Shown one piece after another: positions 21,501-31,468 of a DNA stretch of 64,000 bases (the stretch's first letter is position 1; every line of letters starts with the position of its first letter). The notes under the pieces were generated by a model. It saw only the letters and a program-made list of their open reading frames with translations, did no database searches and had not been told where the DNA came from. The translations under genes were made by a program, and so were the position numbers. The stretch comes from Craterostigma plantagineum (lineage: Eukaryota; Streptophyta; Magnoliopsida; Lamiales; Linderniaceae): positions 1 through 64,000 of the forward strand of contig JAPQWV010001424.1 in the NCBI GenBank assembly GCA_027422505.1, read 5' to 3'.

Positions 21501-24500
21501 GGAACTCAGGAATCAACAGGTCGGCAACAGCATTAGCTAAGAATCCAGTCAGCCATGATCGAAGAGAGCGGATTACCCGGAAGGAAGTGAAGCTGGAATA
21601 TGTGAAGTCCAAGGATCAAGTAGCCGATATTTCACCAAGTCATCGAAGAAGGAAGACCCCTCGACCATGAAGTTTGCTCGGAATACCAAATCAAGTTTAA
21701 GGGGGGGTGTTGAAAATAAACTTGATTTGGGCCGAAGAGAATTAAGTTAAAGAATTAATGAATTGGGCTTAGGAGAAATAATAGCCCAAAATCTAGAAAT
21801 CTATGGATATTCTAGAGATATCCATGGAACTCTAAAGAACATTATGGAACCTAGATATTATGGTAGAGTATTCTAGATAAGTGTGGTGTTGGCTAAATCT
21901 TAGCCACACATTGAGGATGTGAAACTAGTATAAATAGGGGGTAAGGGCTTGGCATTGTATCAAGCTATCAAGCAAGTGAAAATCAAAACAAGTGTTGTAA
22001 TATAAAGCCTCTTCCTCTAAACACTAGCCTTCGATATCAAGTTCCTCCCTTCCGATATAACTCCTAATTTCCAACAAAGTGGTATCAGAGCACTTCTATA
22101 TCCAACACCACACCCATGAGTAAGTATATCTATATCTATCTCTATATCTATATATATACATGCAATATATCTCTATAACTTACAGTTCTTTAAGGTCTGC
22201 AAACCTTCCAAAAAAATCTGGAATAGGCCCACTCAAGCTGTTGTTATGAAGATCGCTGCAGGTTTCAAGAAAAGATAACATCAACATAGGTTTCCATATA
22301 CTATATCAAAACGATTAACGAATCACTGAACACTGATTACATTGTTTGAAGAGCATCTATGGAGCTAAAATCTGGAAGCAGCCCTTGCAAGCCGAAGCTA
22401 CTGAGATACCTGTGTATGCCATGTCATCCAATATGAATGTCGTCATATGTTCGTAAGATTTCCACAGCTATGTATAAATAAGAAGGTACTTAAAAAATGG
22501 ATCATAAGATTATATTATTATTACAGTGCAGTGACTCTCGGTATAGGATCTCTGCTGCAATTAATCCAATCCCACGAATAAGGCGCAGGAAGACAAGGAT
22601 CCCCGCTCCAATCTTGCAAAACCTCGAAATTACTTTGCAGAGAAGCCAATCCTTCAACTGCTCAAAGAACAATAGAGAGAAAAAGGTTCATCCATCATTT
22701 ACATCATAACAAAAAAAAAAAGGAAATCAAGAACAAGAGCCCAACAACTAAGTACCATCTTTCGAATAGGTTCCTTGGGACAAGGGATTCCCAATCAAGA
22801 AAGCCTCCATGGCGTTGATGATGGGCGGGAGGTTCGACCCGCTCGTGGGCACAAGTGAGAACGTAGTGTTCCCCGATATGGTTATGTTTCTCGACGTCAC
22901 CTCCACGAAGCTTTCGTAGGGCGGGACGATGGGATCGGTCAAAAGGGGTTGACCGTCCATCTGTAGCTGGAAAGATCGGGCTTGGGTCGTGGGGTCGAGC
23001 TGAGTCACCTCCGAGAAGTACATGTTTACGTAGGCTGGGATTTGGACCGACGAGCCGAGTCCCAAGTTGAGTATGATCGACGAGGTGGGACGAAGGGCGG
23101 CGATTGCGCTTTGGAGGACCGAGGAAGGAGGGTTGTCGAGGCCGAGCGTGTTGATGAATAACGCATCGCTTGTGACCGAGGTTAGCCCGTTCCCGGGCAT
23201 CGCGGGGTTCCATATCCTGTCGTAGGTGTCGTCCGAGTACCTGACGAGGGCGTAGTAGAAGACGTTTTTAGTTATAGATCTTTTGTTTTTTACCAAATTA
23301 GGGTGGTCGGAATTATAATAGAGGGTTGACTTTCACGACAACCAGCTTACTGTTAAGATACACACCATAATATCAAATCTTAATTCTATATTTAGCTTGT
23401 CATTATCTTTGGGAAAAGATATGATTTGGATAGTCATCGTATATTGTTCATACGTGTCACGATCTTATCTAGTCCTTGTACCACTATATATAAACTGTAC
23501 TGAGGAGTCAAATGAATTAAAGAAGCTTTTTCTACAACCCACTATTCCTTTACTTACAGGTTGCAATTTTAAGGATGTTAAGTTTAAAAATGAAGCAATT
23601 TAAGGACATCAAACGTCGTAATTTATATTTTTTTTGTTTGGAGCAATTTATGGGCACGGTCAGGTTTAAGAGACAAAATTTTTGAGGACACAGCACTCCA
23701 TGAATTGCAATTTAAGGAGACTGAAAATTGCGGATTTTCGATGTATCTCGTCCTTTAACTACTCCAATTTTGAAAGTCAGCATCCTTAATTTGCGAATAT
23801 CCGTTTACCGAAATCCTTTCTCCAAAAAAGAAAAAGAAAAAACTCCGTAACTGGAATCCGAAAGTGGCTTGCAATCCCCTCTATTCCACTAGGTATTACA
23901 AATCAATATTATATGTATTTTTCTTTAAAATTCATCAAAGTCATATATTTCTTTTTTGTTTTTATGGATTCGGTGTAATGATATATATATGTACTGTGTA
24001 ACGATATTTACATGTGTTTAAACACTAGGCATGGTGACGTGTGACGATTTTTCCTAAATTTTTGGAATATCTAGTGGAACAGTACCGTTTGGAATAGAGG
24101 ATCCTAACACAGTACCTGATGACACTCTTCGCTCCATAGCTAACCCTCCTCATCAAGTGCAAAGGATACCCCTGGTCGACCTGCTTGTACATCTTCGAGT
24201 CCAATCCCCTCACCTCGACGGCCGACACGAACGGAATCTGCCCGGGATTCGTCTGGGCAACGCACACGCTCACGCCGTCCAACTTTGCAGTGTAGATCAC
24301 CTCGTAGTAGACGAGGTCGGTCAGCGTCGTCCTGACCGTCACCCACTCGTTCCCGTCGAACTGAAGGCCGAACGACGGGGGCAAAGACTTCCCGTCGTAG
24401 TTCCCGTAGAAGAAGCTCGCGCGGACGAGGACTTTATCGCCCTTCGAAACGCCTTCGGTTATTCCGTAGCAGTTCTTCTTACGGGTCGGGAAAGCCCTCA

Positions 24501-24829
24501 GCGTGGCGAGGACGGGCAGGATGGAGCTGTTTCGGATGGAGTAGGACTGCCCGTTTTTTATGTAGTCGTCGTCGTTTGTCCAAACGATGGAGTTTTCGTC
24601 GGTGTACGTCGACTGCGACGATCCGCAGTCTATGCTCACTACGAATAATGCGGAAGGGCACGGCGAGGATTAGTGTTAATTAGTGTAAATGACGTTATTA
24701 ATGTTAGAAGATTAAGAGGAACGGATGATGATGATGATGGTAAAAAGTTATAAAACCCTAACCTTGGGAGTAGGCGTAGGAGATGAAGAGAGGTAAGAGA
24801 AGCAATAAGCGAAGAGGATTGAACGCCAT
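18600..24829 (-). CDS. Malectin-like/LRR receptor-like protein without kinase, nine exons
   Basis: Model: complement(join(18600..18760, 18846..19099, 19189..19260, 22184..22255, 22341..22409, 22525..22657, 22756..23240, 24116..24638, 24763..24829)). This totals 1836 nt, 611 aa; every intron is GT-AG and phases match. Residues 1-22 are a signal peptide (MAFNPLRLLLLLPLF). Exons 2-3 encode a malectin-like domain (VSIDCGSS, YDRIWNPAM). Exon 4 has the LRR N-cap with GDPCLPAPYSWDWINCS. Exons 5-7, of 69-72 nt, each encode about one LRR (GLQGLLPDF, LSGPIPDFF, LSGPVPASI). Exon 8 has a transmembrane helix (residues about 516-539). The roughly 70-residue cytoplasmic tail has no kinase domain. This layout matches the small plant group of di-glucose-binding LRR proteins (Arabidopsis At1g25570/At3g05990 type), of unclear role at the cell surface, perhaps as co-receptors. 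Intron 6 holds a 2.8-kb TR-GAG element in opposite orientation. Confidence 0.9.
19308..19312. repeat. Left TSD of the TR-GAG element (CCACA)
   Basis: CCACA precedes the left LTR and recurs at 22108-22112 after the right LTR, giving exact ends of the intronic insertion. Confidence 0.88.
19313..19712 (+). repeat. 5' LTR of the TR-GAG element, with an internal PBS copy
   Basis: The LTR ends with AAGTGGTATCAGAGCAC, then TTCTATATCCAACA. It therefore contains a complete initiator-tRNA primer site (19685-19696) followed by a second LTR-type terminus. The functional PBS follows just outside. TATA-like TATAAATAGGGGG sits at about 19535-19547. Confidence 0.85.
19745..21670 (+). CDS. Gag-pol-scar protein of the TR-GAG element
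   Basis: The likely start is the ATG at 19745 (MASGMVPFQVP); the same frame is open upstream from 19715, giving 651 codons if counted from there. Numbering from 19715: residues about 15-235 are a copia gag (UBN2-like), followed by an RG-rich basic tract and a CCHC zinc knuckle (C299, C302, H307, C312). Next is the protease active-site region, but it reads WYLNTGAS, with Asn replacing the catalytic Asp at 355. Most of the rest is acidic linker with recognisable pol scraps: the RT N-terminus (LICLFADSGPMRF), the RT GKAPRAWN segment, and the RNase H end (ALAKNPVSHDR, VKSKDQVADI). No stop interrupts these scraps. It probably makes a capsid-forming protein with no enzymatic activity. Whether the C-terminal half has any role is unknown. 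Confidence 0.85.
   Translation: MASGMVPFQVPTLNKSNYDNWSIKMRALLGSQDVWDIVEKGYVEPKNEETESQTQKDSLRELRKRDKKALYLIYQGLDDDAFEKISEAKTAKEAWEKLQTSYKGVDPVKKVRLQTLRAEFEALHMKQDEVVSDYFSRVLVITNQLKRNGEKIDDVRIMEKILRSLDPKFEHIVAIIEETKDLEEMTMEQLLGSLQAHEEKKRKKEGIVEQLLKLQVDSSKERENEEKYQGRGYRQGYRGERGGGHGHKYGRGWRPDNDDQNNHQGNDYPTRGHWRGNSRPRYDKSHIKCYNCQKFGHYASECRAGRINKVEGRANYIEEKNQEEEILLLAHKDIEIGECNKWYLNTGASNTVSANRSMSMEFNELVSDDVDFGEEHNILMEGNSNILSQDVITKEEKDESISYIEEISMEKPMIEKTRDEVNTLLDLPPAGSGEDENSIEGVSHFKSQQEVPKVTENQNNQTLICLFADSGPMRFQDAKDEKVIMDEKTNDIEKIDMRELAKTQKGHKGEGERNTTSLASEGYNKETDIGYHENNGRIHQMHMKSALEHGVLEKDTYTGYEVTKEINKILKLQNALDGLGKAPRAWNSGINRSATALAKNPVSHDRRERITRKEVKLEYVKSKDQVADISPSHRRRKTPRP
21708..22107 (+). repeat. 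3' LTR of the TR-GAG element
   Basis: Direct copy of 19313-19712 with one visible substitution. It also contains the embedded primer-site copy (22080-22091). The TSD CCACA follows at 22108-22112. Confidence 0.87.
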
Positions 24830-24839
24830 GGCTATGGTA

Positions 24840-25589
24840 TTTCTTTTTTCTCCAGCTTTTGGACTTTCTACTATGTTTAAGACTTCATTTGTGTAGAAAT
24901 TGTATATGTAATATTATTGCAGTACTGTGCTGTGTGCATGGGCCAACGTGCTGCGGTAGTTGTCTTAGTTTACGTTGTGGCCGTTTAATGTAGTATGATT
25001 ATAAGAAATAAATTAATAATGAGTTGACTAAGGTGCATGTTCATATAAACCATGTCAACGCATTGAACATGGTGCATAAGACAGCATTTTGTGATATATT
25101 TTCTTGATTATATTCTCTGTCCAAATCATTCTTCGAATAATTATAAATGTGAACTCAAATGATTTCTTCTATATTAGCTGTAAATTTCATATAATTTATT
25201 GTCGTGATCGTGAACTAACTGGTGCAGGCTGCTGTGAGCGTAGATTTTGACTTTTAGAATAATTGATGAAGAAGCCGAAATCCATGAGTTGACTTTATGT
25301 ATAGGCTGTTGTTAGTCGGGTCTACGGCCAATTTGAAAGAGTAAATAATTATATGAAAATAGTTATATATAGTTAACGTTAAGCACTATTTGTAGTGGGT
25401 TAATCATTGACATGTATGATAGTGAGTAGTTTCTTTTATGTTTTATTATATTTATTTATTAAATTTATTACAATTAATTATTAAGGGGCACTTGGCAGCA
25501 TATGAGAGCAACTACATTTCTATAATTATATAAGATAAGGACACACACACCGAGATCTATATTAACTATTATCATGATAATATACATAT
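24840..25589. other. Intergenic DNA upstream of the receptor-like gene
   Basis: AT-rich sequence that should hold the minus-strand promoter of the malectin-like/LRR gene. No defined element or open frame is supported. Confidence 0.5.
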
Positions 25590-26116
25590 TGTTGAGATTA
25601 ATCAGATTGTATCTTAACAACGACCAGATGTATGATCAAGTTATGATTGATCTTCACAGCAATTGAATTATGTTATTTGCTGAACAAAAGGAAAAACACA
25701 ACATACGAGTTTACGTGGTTCGGGTTCGATGTGAATCCCTACTCCACGGGCCACCAACTGAAACTTCTTTATTGATTGATGATGAGTACACACTCTCAGT
25801 TTCTCTCGTGTTTACAATCGTCTCCAAGATGAACCTCTCACGATTTCACACTCAGACAAGAAAACTGATCTATTGTGTCTAGGTGTGTTCAACTGCCGCT
25901 CTCTCCCATGCTGCAAAAGCTTTTAAACTGCTTAGCAACTTACTACAGCAGAAAAACGCAAATAAGAAAATGCAACTCTATAAGTGAACAACACTTACAA
26001 CTTGGCCCTTCATCAGTAACGATTCTTTTGTCACCAGCAACTTCAAGGACTGCCATTTTCTTCTCTTCAGCAACATATAGCAGCAGATACATGTTCATGT
26101 TGATTTACCACCAACA
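25590..26116 (-). repeat. 3' LTR of copia element at 25590-30673
   Basis: 527-bp direct repeat of 30147-30673; the 3' LTR, because the element reads on the minus strand. Confidence 0.9.
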
Positions 26117-26172
26117 AATCTCCACCTTCAATCAAAATGAACACAGTCTCAGTTTAGCCACACCATGCTCAA

Positions 26173-29100
26173 TCACTTGTGAGCATTCAGACAACCAATC
26201 AGTGCCAAACACAGCTCGAATTTCTGGCTCGGCAATGGCTTGGTTATCATGTCAGAAGGATTTTCTTCAGTGCTGATCTTTCTCACTTTTATCAACCCTT
26301 CTTCAATCACATCACGGATGAAATGCAACCGAACTTCCACGTGTTTAGTTCTTTCGTGATAGACACAGTTCTTTGAAAGCAAAACAGCCCCTTGATTGTC
26401 ACAGAATACATCGATACAAGGCTGATTTAAGCCCAGCTCATTCAAAAAACCTCTCAGCCATAGTCCCTCTTTAACAGCTTCTGTAAGCGCAATATATTCG
26501 GCCTCTGTAGTTGATAAAGCAACGATTTTCTGCAGACTTGCTTTCCAACTAATTGCTGTCCCATATGACGAGAATACATACCCTGTTAGCGACTTTCGAG
26601 AATCCAAGCACCCAGCGTAATCAGAGTCCACAAAACCGGTAACACCACTGTCATTTTCTGAAATATTTGAGCCGAATACCAGCCCCTTTTTTGTTGTACC
26701 TCTGATATACTTCAACATCCATTTCAATGCTAACCAATGGATCTTTCTAGGATTAGCCATCCTGCTTAACAAGCTTATCGCATAGGACAAGTCGGGTCTC
26801 GTGCAAACCATAGCATACATCACAGAACCAATCACGTTAGCGTAAGGTATTGATCTCATGTATTCTTCTTCATCTGAAGTCATGTCTTCGCTAACTTTGC
26901 TGAGCTTAAAATGAGCTGCAATGGGAGTCGCAGCCTTCTTACAGTGGCTCATCCCAAACCGCTTCAATACACCTTCAAGATATGATGTTTGAGACAAATT
27001 CAGAATTCTCTTATTCCTCAGCCTACTGATCTCCATCCCTAGGATTCGCTTGGCTGAGCCAAGGTCTTTCATCTCAAATTCACTCTTCAACGAACTTTTT
27101 AGAGCTTGTATCTGATCCATACTCTTGCAGGCAATCAACATATCATCCACGTACAATAATAAATACATTATCTGATGGTCTGCACATCTCTTAAAGTACA
27201 CACAAGCGTCGAATTTACTACGAGTAAAACCATTTTGCTTCATGAACTTATCAAAACAGATATTCCATTGACGTGGTGATTGTTTCAACCCGTATAAGGA
27301 TTTCTTGAGTAAGCACACCTTGTCTTCGTCACCTTGTTTAATGAAACCTTCGGGTTGGCTCATATATATGGTTTCATCGAGTACGCCGTACAAGAAAGCT
27401 GTCTTGACATCGAGTTGCTCAAGTTCAAGATCAAATTTACCTACCAAGGACAAGATGAAACGTATTGATCTATGCTTGACAACCGGTGAGAATATCTCGT
27501 TGTAATCAAGTCCTTCTCTTTGAGTAAAGCCACGTGCAACAAGCCTAGCCTTATACCTCAAACGATTTTCGCTCCCTGATTCAAGTTTCTTCTTGAAAAT
27601 CCACTTGCAACTCACCACTTTCTGATTATTTGGTCTGTCGACAAGAATCCATGTTTTATTCTTGTGAAGAGAATTCATCTCGTCAACCATGGCGTCTTTC
27701 CACTTACTACTTTCTACACCTTTTACAGCCTCAGAGTATGTACAAGGTTCATCATCGTTCGGTTCCTCAGCAGCAACGAGAGCATACGCAACCAAATCAG
27801 CATAGCCATATCTCACTGGTGCTTTAGTTGCTCTCTTTGTTCTGTCTCGTACCAAGGTATAATCAGTTAGATCATGATGCCTAACCACATGATCATCGCC
27901 CTCCCTTAACCAGCTGTTAGCTTCATCCGATTCAGCTGCAGGTTCATTTCTGGGCTCATTTTCCTCCACCTCAATCTGTACACGTTCACGATCAGCCACA
28001 GAATTAGTAATTTTCTGCGACTTGTACGCCATTCTATCTTCATTGAATGTCACATCTCGGCTCATAATACACTTCCTCATACCCTCTTCAAGACTCCATA
28101 GCTTGTAGCCTTTGATCCCATCAGAATACCCTATAAAGATACACTTCACAGCCCGAGCCTCAAGCTTATCTTTCTTGATATGAGCATATGCCGTGCAGCC
28201 GAAAGTTTTAAGATGTAACAAATCAGGCTTGTGTTTTGTCCACACTTCTTCAGGCGTCTTGAACTCCAGAGCAGCTGAGGGACATCTGTTAATCAGATAC
28301 ACAGCTGTAGTAACAGCCTCGGCCCAAAAAACTTTAGGTAAACCACTTGAGAGAAGCATGCATCTTGTCCTTTCTAGTATGGTTCTATTGAATCTTTCAG
28401 CCAAGCCATTCTGTTGTGGATTGTTTGGCACAGTCCTGTGTCTAATCACACCTTCACTCTTACAAAATTCATTGAAATCCCTTGAACAAAACTCAAGGCC
28501 GTTATCTGTTCGAAGCTTCTTCAACTTCTTCTCTGTTTGTACTTCTACAGCTTTTTTCCATTCTCTGAATTTTTCGAGTGTCTGATCCTTGGTTTTCATA
28601 TAATTACCCATACTTTCCTTGAGTAATCATCGATCAACGATAAGAAATATTTCCCACCTGAATGAGATTCTACCTTAGCAGGTCCCCACAAGTCGGCATG
28701 GACGTAATCAAGTGCCTGTTTCGACACATGCAAACCAGTCCCAAACTTTACCTTGTGAGCTTTTCCCAAAGTGCAGATTTCACAGAATTCAAGCCCTTTA
28801 ATGTTGTCTTTTCCGAACAACCCTTGCTTGGATAATTCTAGAAGACCCTTCTCGCTTACATGTCCTAACCTTTTGTGCCAAAGGTAAGCCTTATCCGTGA
28901 GTATATCCACTGCAGCCACTGTACCAATAGCAGTTGAACCATGTAAAGGTTAAATGCCATTAACTCTTGATCCTTTCATCACTACCATCGCACCTTTGCT
29001 GATTTTGATTTGCCCCGACTCCACCTTAATTGTATATCCCATCTCATCAAACACACCTACAGATATGAGATTTCTTTTAAGGCCAGGAACGTATCTTACA

Positions 29101-30109
29101 TCAGTCAAAACCCTCACAATGCCGTCGTGGTTTCTAATCTTAACTTGGCCTACGCCAAGCACTTTGTATGGCTTATCGTCGCCCATCAGGACTGTTCCTC
29201 CGTCGATTTCCTCAAAATTATCAAGCCACGACTTGTTTGCAGTAATATGGAAAGAGCAACCCGAGTCCAAGATCCATTCATGTAGTTTTTTATTAGAAAC
29301 CGTTAGAACATCAGCAGACTCATACCCGTCCGTGGCGATTGAAGCTTCAGCAGCATCACTGCATTTTCCGTTTGAGTCTTTCGACCTCTGAGGACACATT
29401 CGCTTGATATGTCCCTCCTCGTGGCAATGATAGCATCTGATCTTACTCCTCGACTTAGATCGACTCAATTTCTTTCCCTTTTTAGGCCCTCGCTTCTCTG
29501 GTCTTCCACGAATATTTAAGCTCTCTGCAGCCACAAATGATCTTGTTTCATTTTTGCTACTCAGTTGCTTAGAAAACAAAGCAGATTGAACTTCATCAAG
29601 CGTGAGTGATTCTCTGCCATACAACATAGTTTCCTTGAATGTGGTGTAGCTTCTCGGCAGTGCGCTCAACAACAGCAGCGCTTGATCCTCATCCTCCACT
29701 TTTATCTCAATATTCTCCAAGTCCAGAACAAGCTTATTGAAGAAATCGATCTGTTCCTCAAGAGATTTGTCCTCTTGAATCTTGAATGAGTATAAAGATT
29801 GCTTAAGGTATAATCGATTTGCAAGAGTCTTTGTCATGTAAAGATTCTCGAGCTTCTCCAACAAATCTTTTGCAGTTTTCTCATGCGAAACCTTCTCAGC
29901 ACCTTATCACCCAAACTTAATATAATCGCACTATGCGCTCGATTTAACATGGTTTTCTTTTTCTCTTCAGACAATTCTGCGGGCAGTTTATCTGCACCCT
30001 TGAGTGCTTCGTCAATCCCTTGTTGAACTAGCAATGCTCTCATCTTCAGCCTCCATAACCCGAAGTCATTCGTACCCGTGAATTTCTCAATCTCAAATTT
30101 CGATCCCAT
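26173..30109 (-). pseudogene. Copia gag-pol polyprotein with two frameshifts and one stop
   Basis: Starts at 30109 (MGSKFEIEKFTGTNDF). The first frameshift is at about 29890-29900, inside gag. The 29864-28950 frame has the gag core, a zinc knuckle (CYHCHEEGHIKRMC) and protease (WILDSGCSFHIT). An in-frame TAA at 28950-28952 interrupts it. The same frame continues through the integrase zinc finger (LWHKRLGHV, CEICTLGKAH) to 28596. A second frameshift near 28600-28615 joins the last frame (28611-26173, 812 aa), which is uninterrupted: integrase core ([17 protein letters not shown]), RT with YVDD, RNase H ([22 protein letters not shown]) and the C-terminal ITKPL motif. A full product cannot be translated, yet the RT/RNase H part is intact. 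Confidence 0.88.
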
Positions 30110-30146
30110 CCTCGCACGTGAATCGCTCCACGCTCACCGCACCAGT

Positions 30147-30673
30147 TGTTGAGATTAATCAGATTGTATCTTAACAACGACCAGATGTATGATCAAGTTA
30201 TGATTGATCTTCACAGCAATTGAATTATGTTATTTGCTGAACGAAAGGAAAAACACAACACACGAGTTTACGTGGTTCGGGTTCGATGTGAATCCCTACT
30301 CCACGGGCCACCAACTGAAACTTCTTTATTGATTGATGATGAGTACACACTCTCAGTTTCTCTCGTGTTTACAATCGTCTCCAAGATGAACCTCTCACGA
30401 TTTCACACTCAGACAAGAAAACTGATCTATTGTGTCTACGTGTGTTCAACTGCCGCTCTCTCCCATGCTGCAAAAGCTTTTAAACTGCTTAGCAACTTAC
30501 TACAGCAGAAAAACGCAAATAAGAAAATGCAACTCTATAAGTGAACAACACTTACAACTTGGCCCTTCATCAGTAACGATTCTTTTGTCACCAGCAACTT
30601 CAAGGACTGCCATTTTCTTCTCTTCAGCAACATATAGCAGCAGATACATGTTCATGTTGATTTACCACCAACA
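30147..30673 (-). repeat. 5' LTR of copia element at 25590-30673
   Basis: 527-bp direct repeat adjoining the putative primer-binding site at about 30133-30144, with TSD CATAT immediately to its right. Confidence 0.9.
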
Positions 30674-30681
30674 CATATATA

Positions 30682-31440
30682 CATTGTTGCAAAACTCGCT
30701 CTGGGCGGCCGCCTAAGCGCCGCCTAGGCGCTCGGCGGGACTGGGCCGAGGCGAGAACCTCATAATCGGCCCTTCTAGGCGCCGGAGCCGCCTACGCGGC
30801 GCCGAGGCCGCCTAGTCGCCGAGTTTCCCGAGTTTAGTCCGACTACTCGTCACCTGCTCCTCAGCCCTTCGCGCAGCTCAGCCCGTCGCAACCTCAGTCT
30901 ACACAGTCGCAGCCATGGTTCGCCGGGTCGGGTTTTGGTTTTTTTCTTAGCTGAGAGAAGATAGAAGATGATATGGGGTTCTGATTTTTTCTTTCTTAGC
31001 TGAGAGAAGATGGGAAGAAGACGACGAGGCGCGTAAAGAAAAAACAATTAGGGTTAATGATTGGGCTTAAGTTAACGGGCTTGTCTTTTATTGGATTGGG
31101 TATATTGTAAAAATATATATTTAATAAATAAACCTCAATACAATTTTATATAATATTAAATACAAAATATCTACTATAATATCAAAAAATATGCTTTTAA
31201 ATTAAATATTACAAGGTGGAGTTATATCAAAAACATGTACTAATATATTATTGATAAATTTGGATGCATCATAATATATTTGTATAATATTTGTGTAAAT
31301 ATATACAGAATAAAAAGTAAATGAAAAATAGGTATACCGCCTAATTTCCGCCTAGAAACCGCCTACTCCCCGCCTAAGCCGCCTAGGCGCTAGGCCCTTA
31401 CCGGGCGCCCGACTAGCGCCTAGCGAGTTTTGCAACATTG
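30682..31440. mobile_element. hAT-type MITE, about 759 bp
   Basis: Termini are inverted: left CATTGTTGCAAAACTCGCT; right, read inward, CAATGTTGCAAAACTCGCT (one mismatch in 19). The 8-bp CATATATA flanks both sides (30674-30681 and 31441-31448), the TSD length of hAT elements. The flanks are TA-rich, so chance contributes to the TSD match. Both end zones contain clustered GCCTAGGCGC-type palindromic motifs; the middle is AT-rich. There is no transposase, so it is non-autonomous. A small frame at 30850-31047 is not convincing. Confidence 0.75.
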
Positions 31441-31468
31441 CATATATATACATATATACTAGTTTTAT

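Larger units (their letters stand above)
19313..22107 (+). mobile_element. TR-GAG-type non-autonomous copia element in intron 6
   Basis: LTRs are 19313-19712 and 21708-22107, 400 bp each, beginning TGTTGAAAATAAAC and ending TCCAACA, with the 5-bp TSD CCACA. Only one difference was seen between them (T at 19452, G at 21847), implying a recent insertion. The primer site TGGTATCAGAGC (initiator tRNA-Met complement) is at 19716-19727. The polypurine tract is a run of G before 21708. The interior, about 2.0 kb, has one long ORF encoding gag plus in-frame scraps of pol; integrase, most of RT and RNase H are missing. Movement would need enzymes from a related full-length copia. The element at 34594-39191 has a related gag, but its LTRs differ. 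Confidence 0.88.
25590..30673 (-). mobile_element. Ty1/copia LTR retrotransposon, degenerate
   Basis: LTRs 25590-26116 and 30147-30673 (527 bp each) begin TGTTGAGATTAATCAG and end ACCACCAACA. TSD is CATAT (25585-25589 and 30674-30678). Only three differences were found between the LTRs (25686/30243, 25704/30261, 25882/30439), so it is fairly young. It reads leftward. The leader between LTR and gag ATG is only 37 bp. The sequence at the primer site, TGGTGCGGTGAG on the minus strand, is not the initiator-Met complement used by the other copia elements here. The polypurine tract reads GAAGGTGGAGATT. Coding capacity is broken at three places. Confidence 0.9.

Noticed and set aside
24157..24648. 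163-codon plus-strand frame
   Set aside because: Antisense of malectin-like exon 2; explained by its GC-rich codons.
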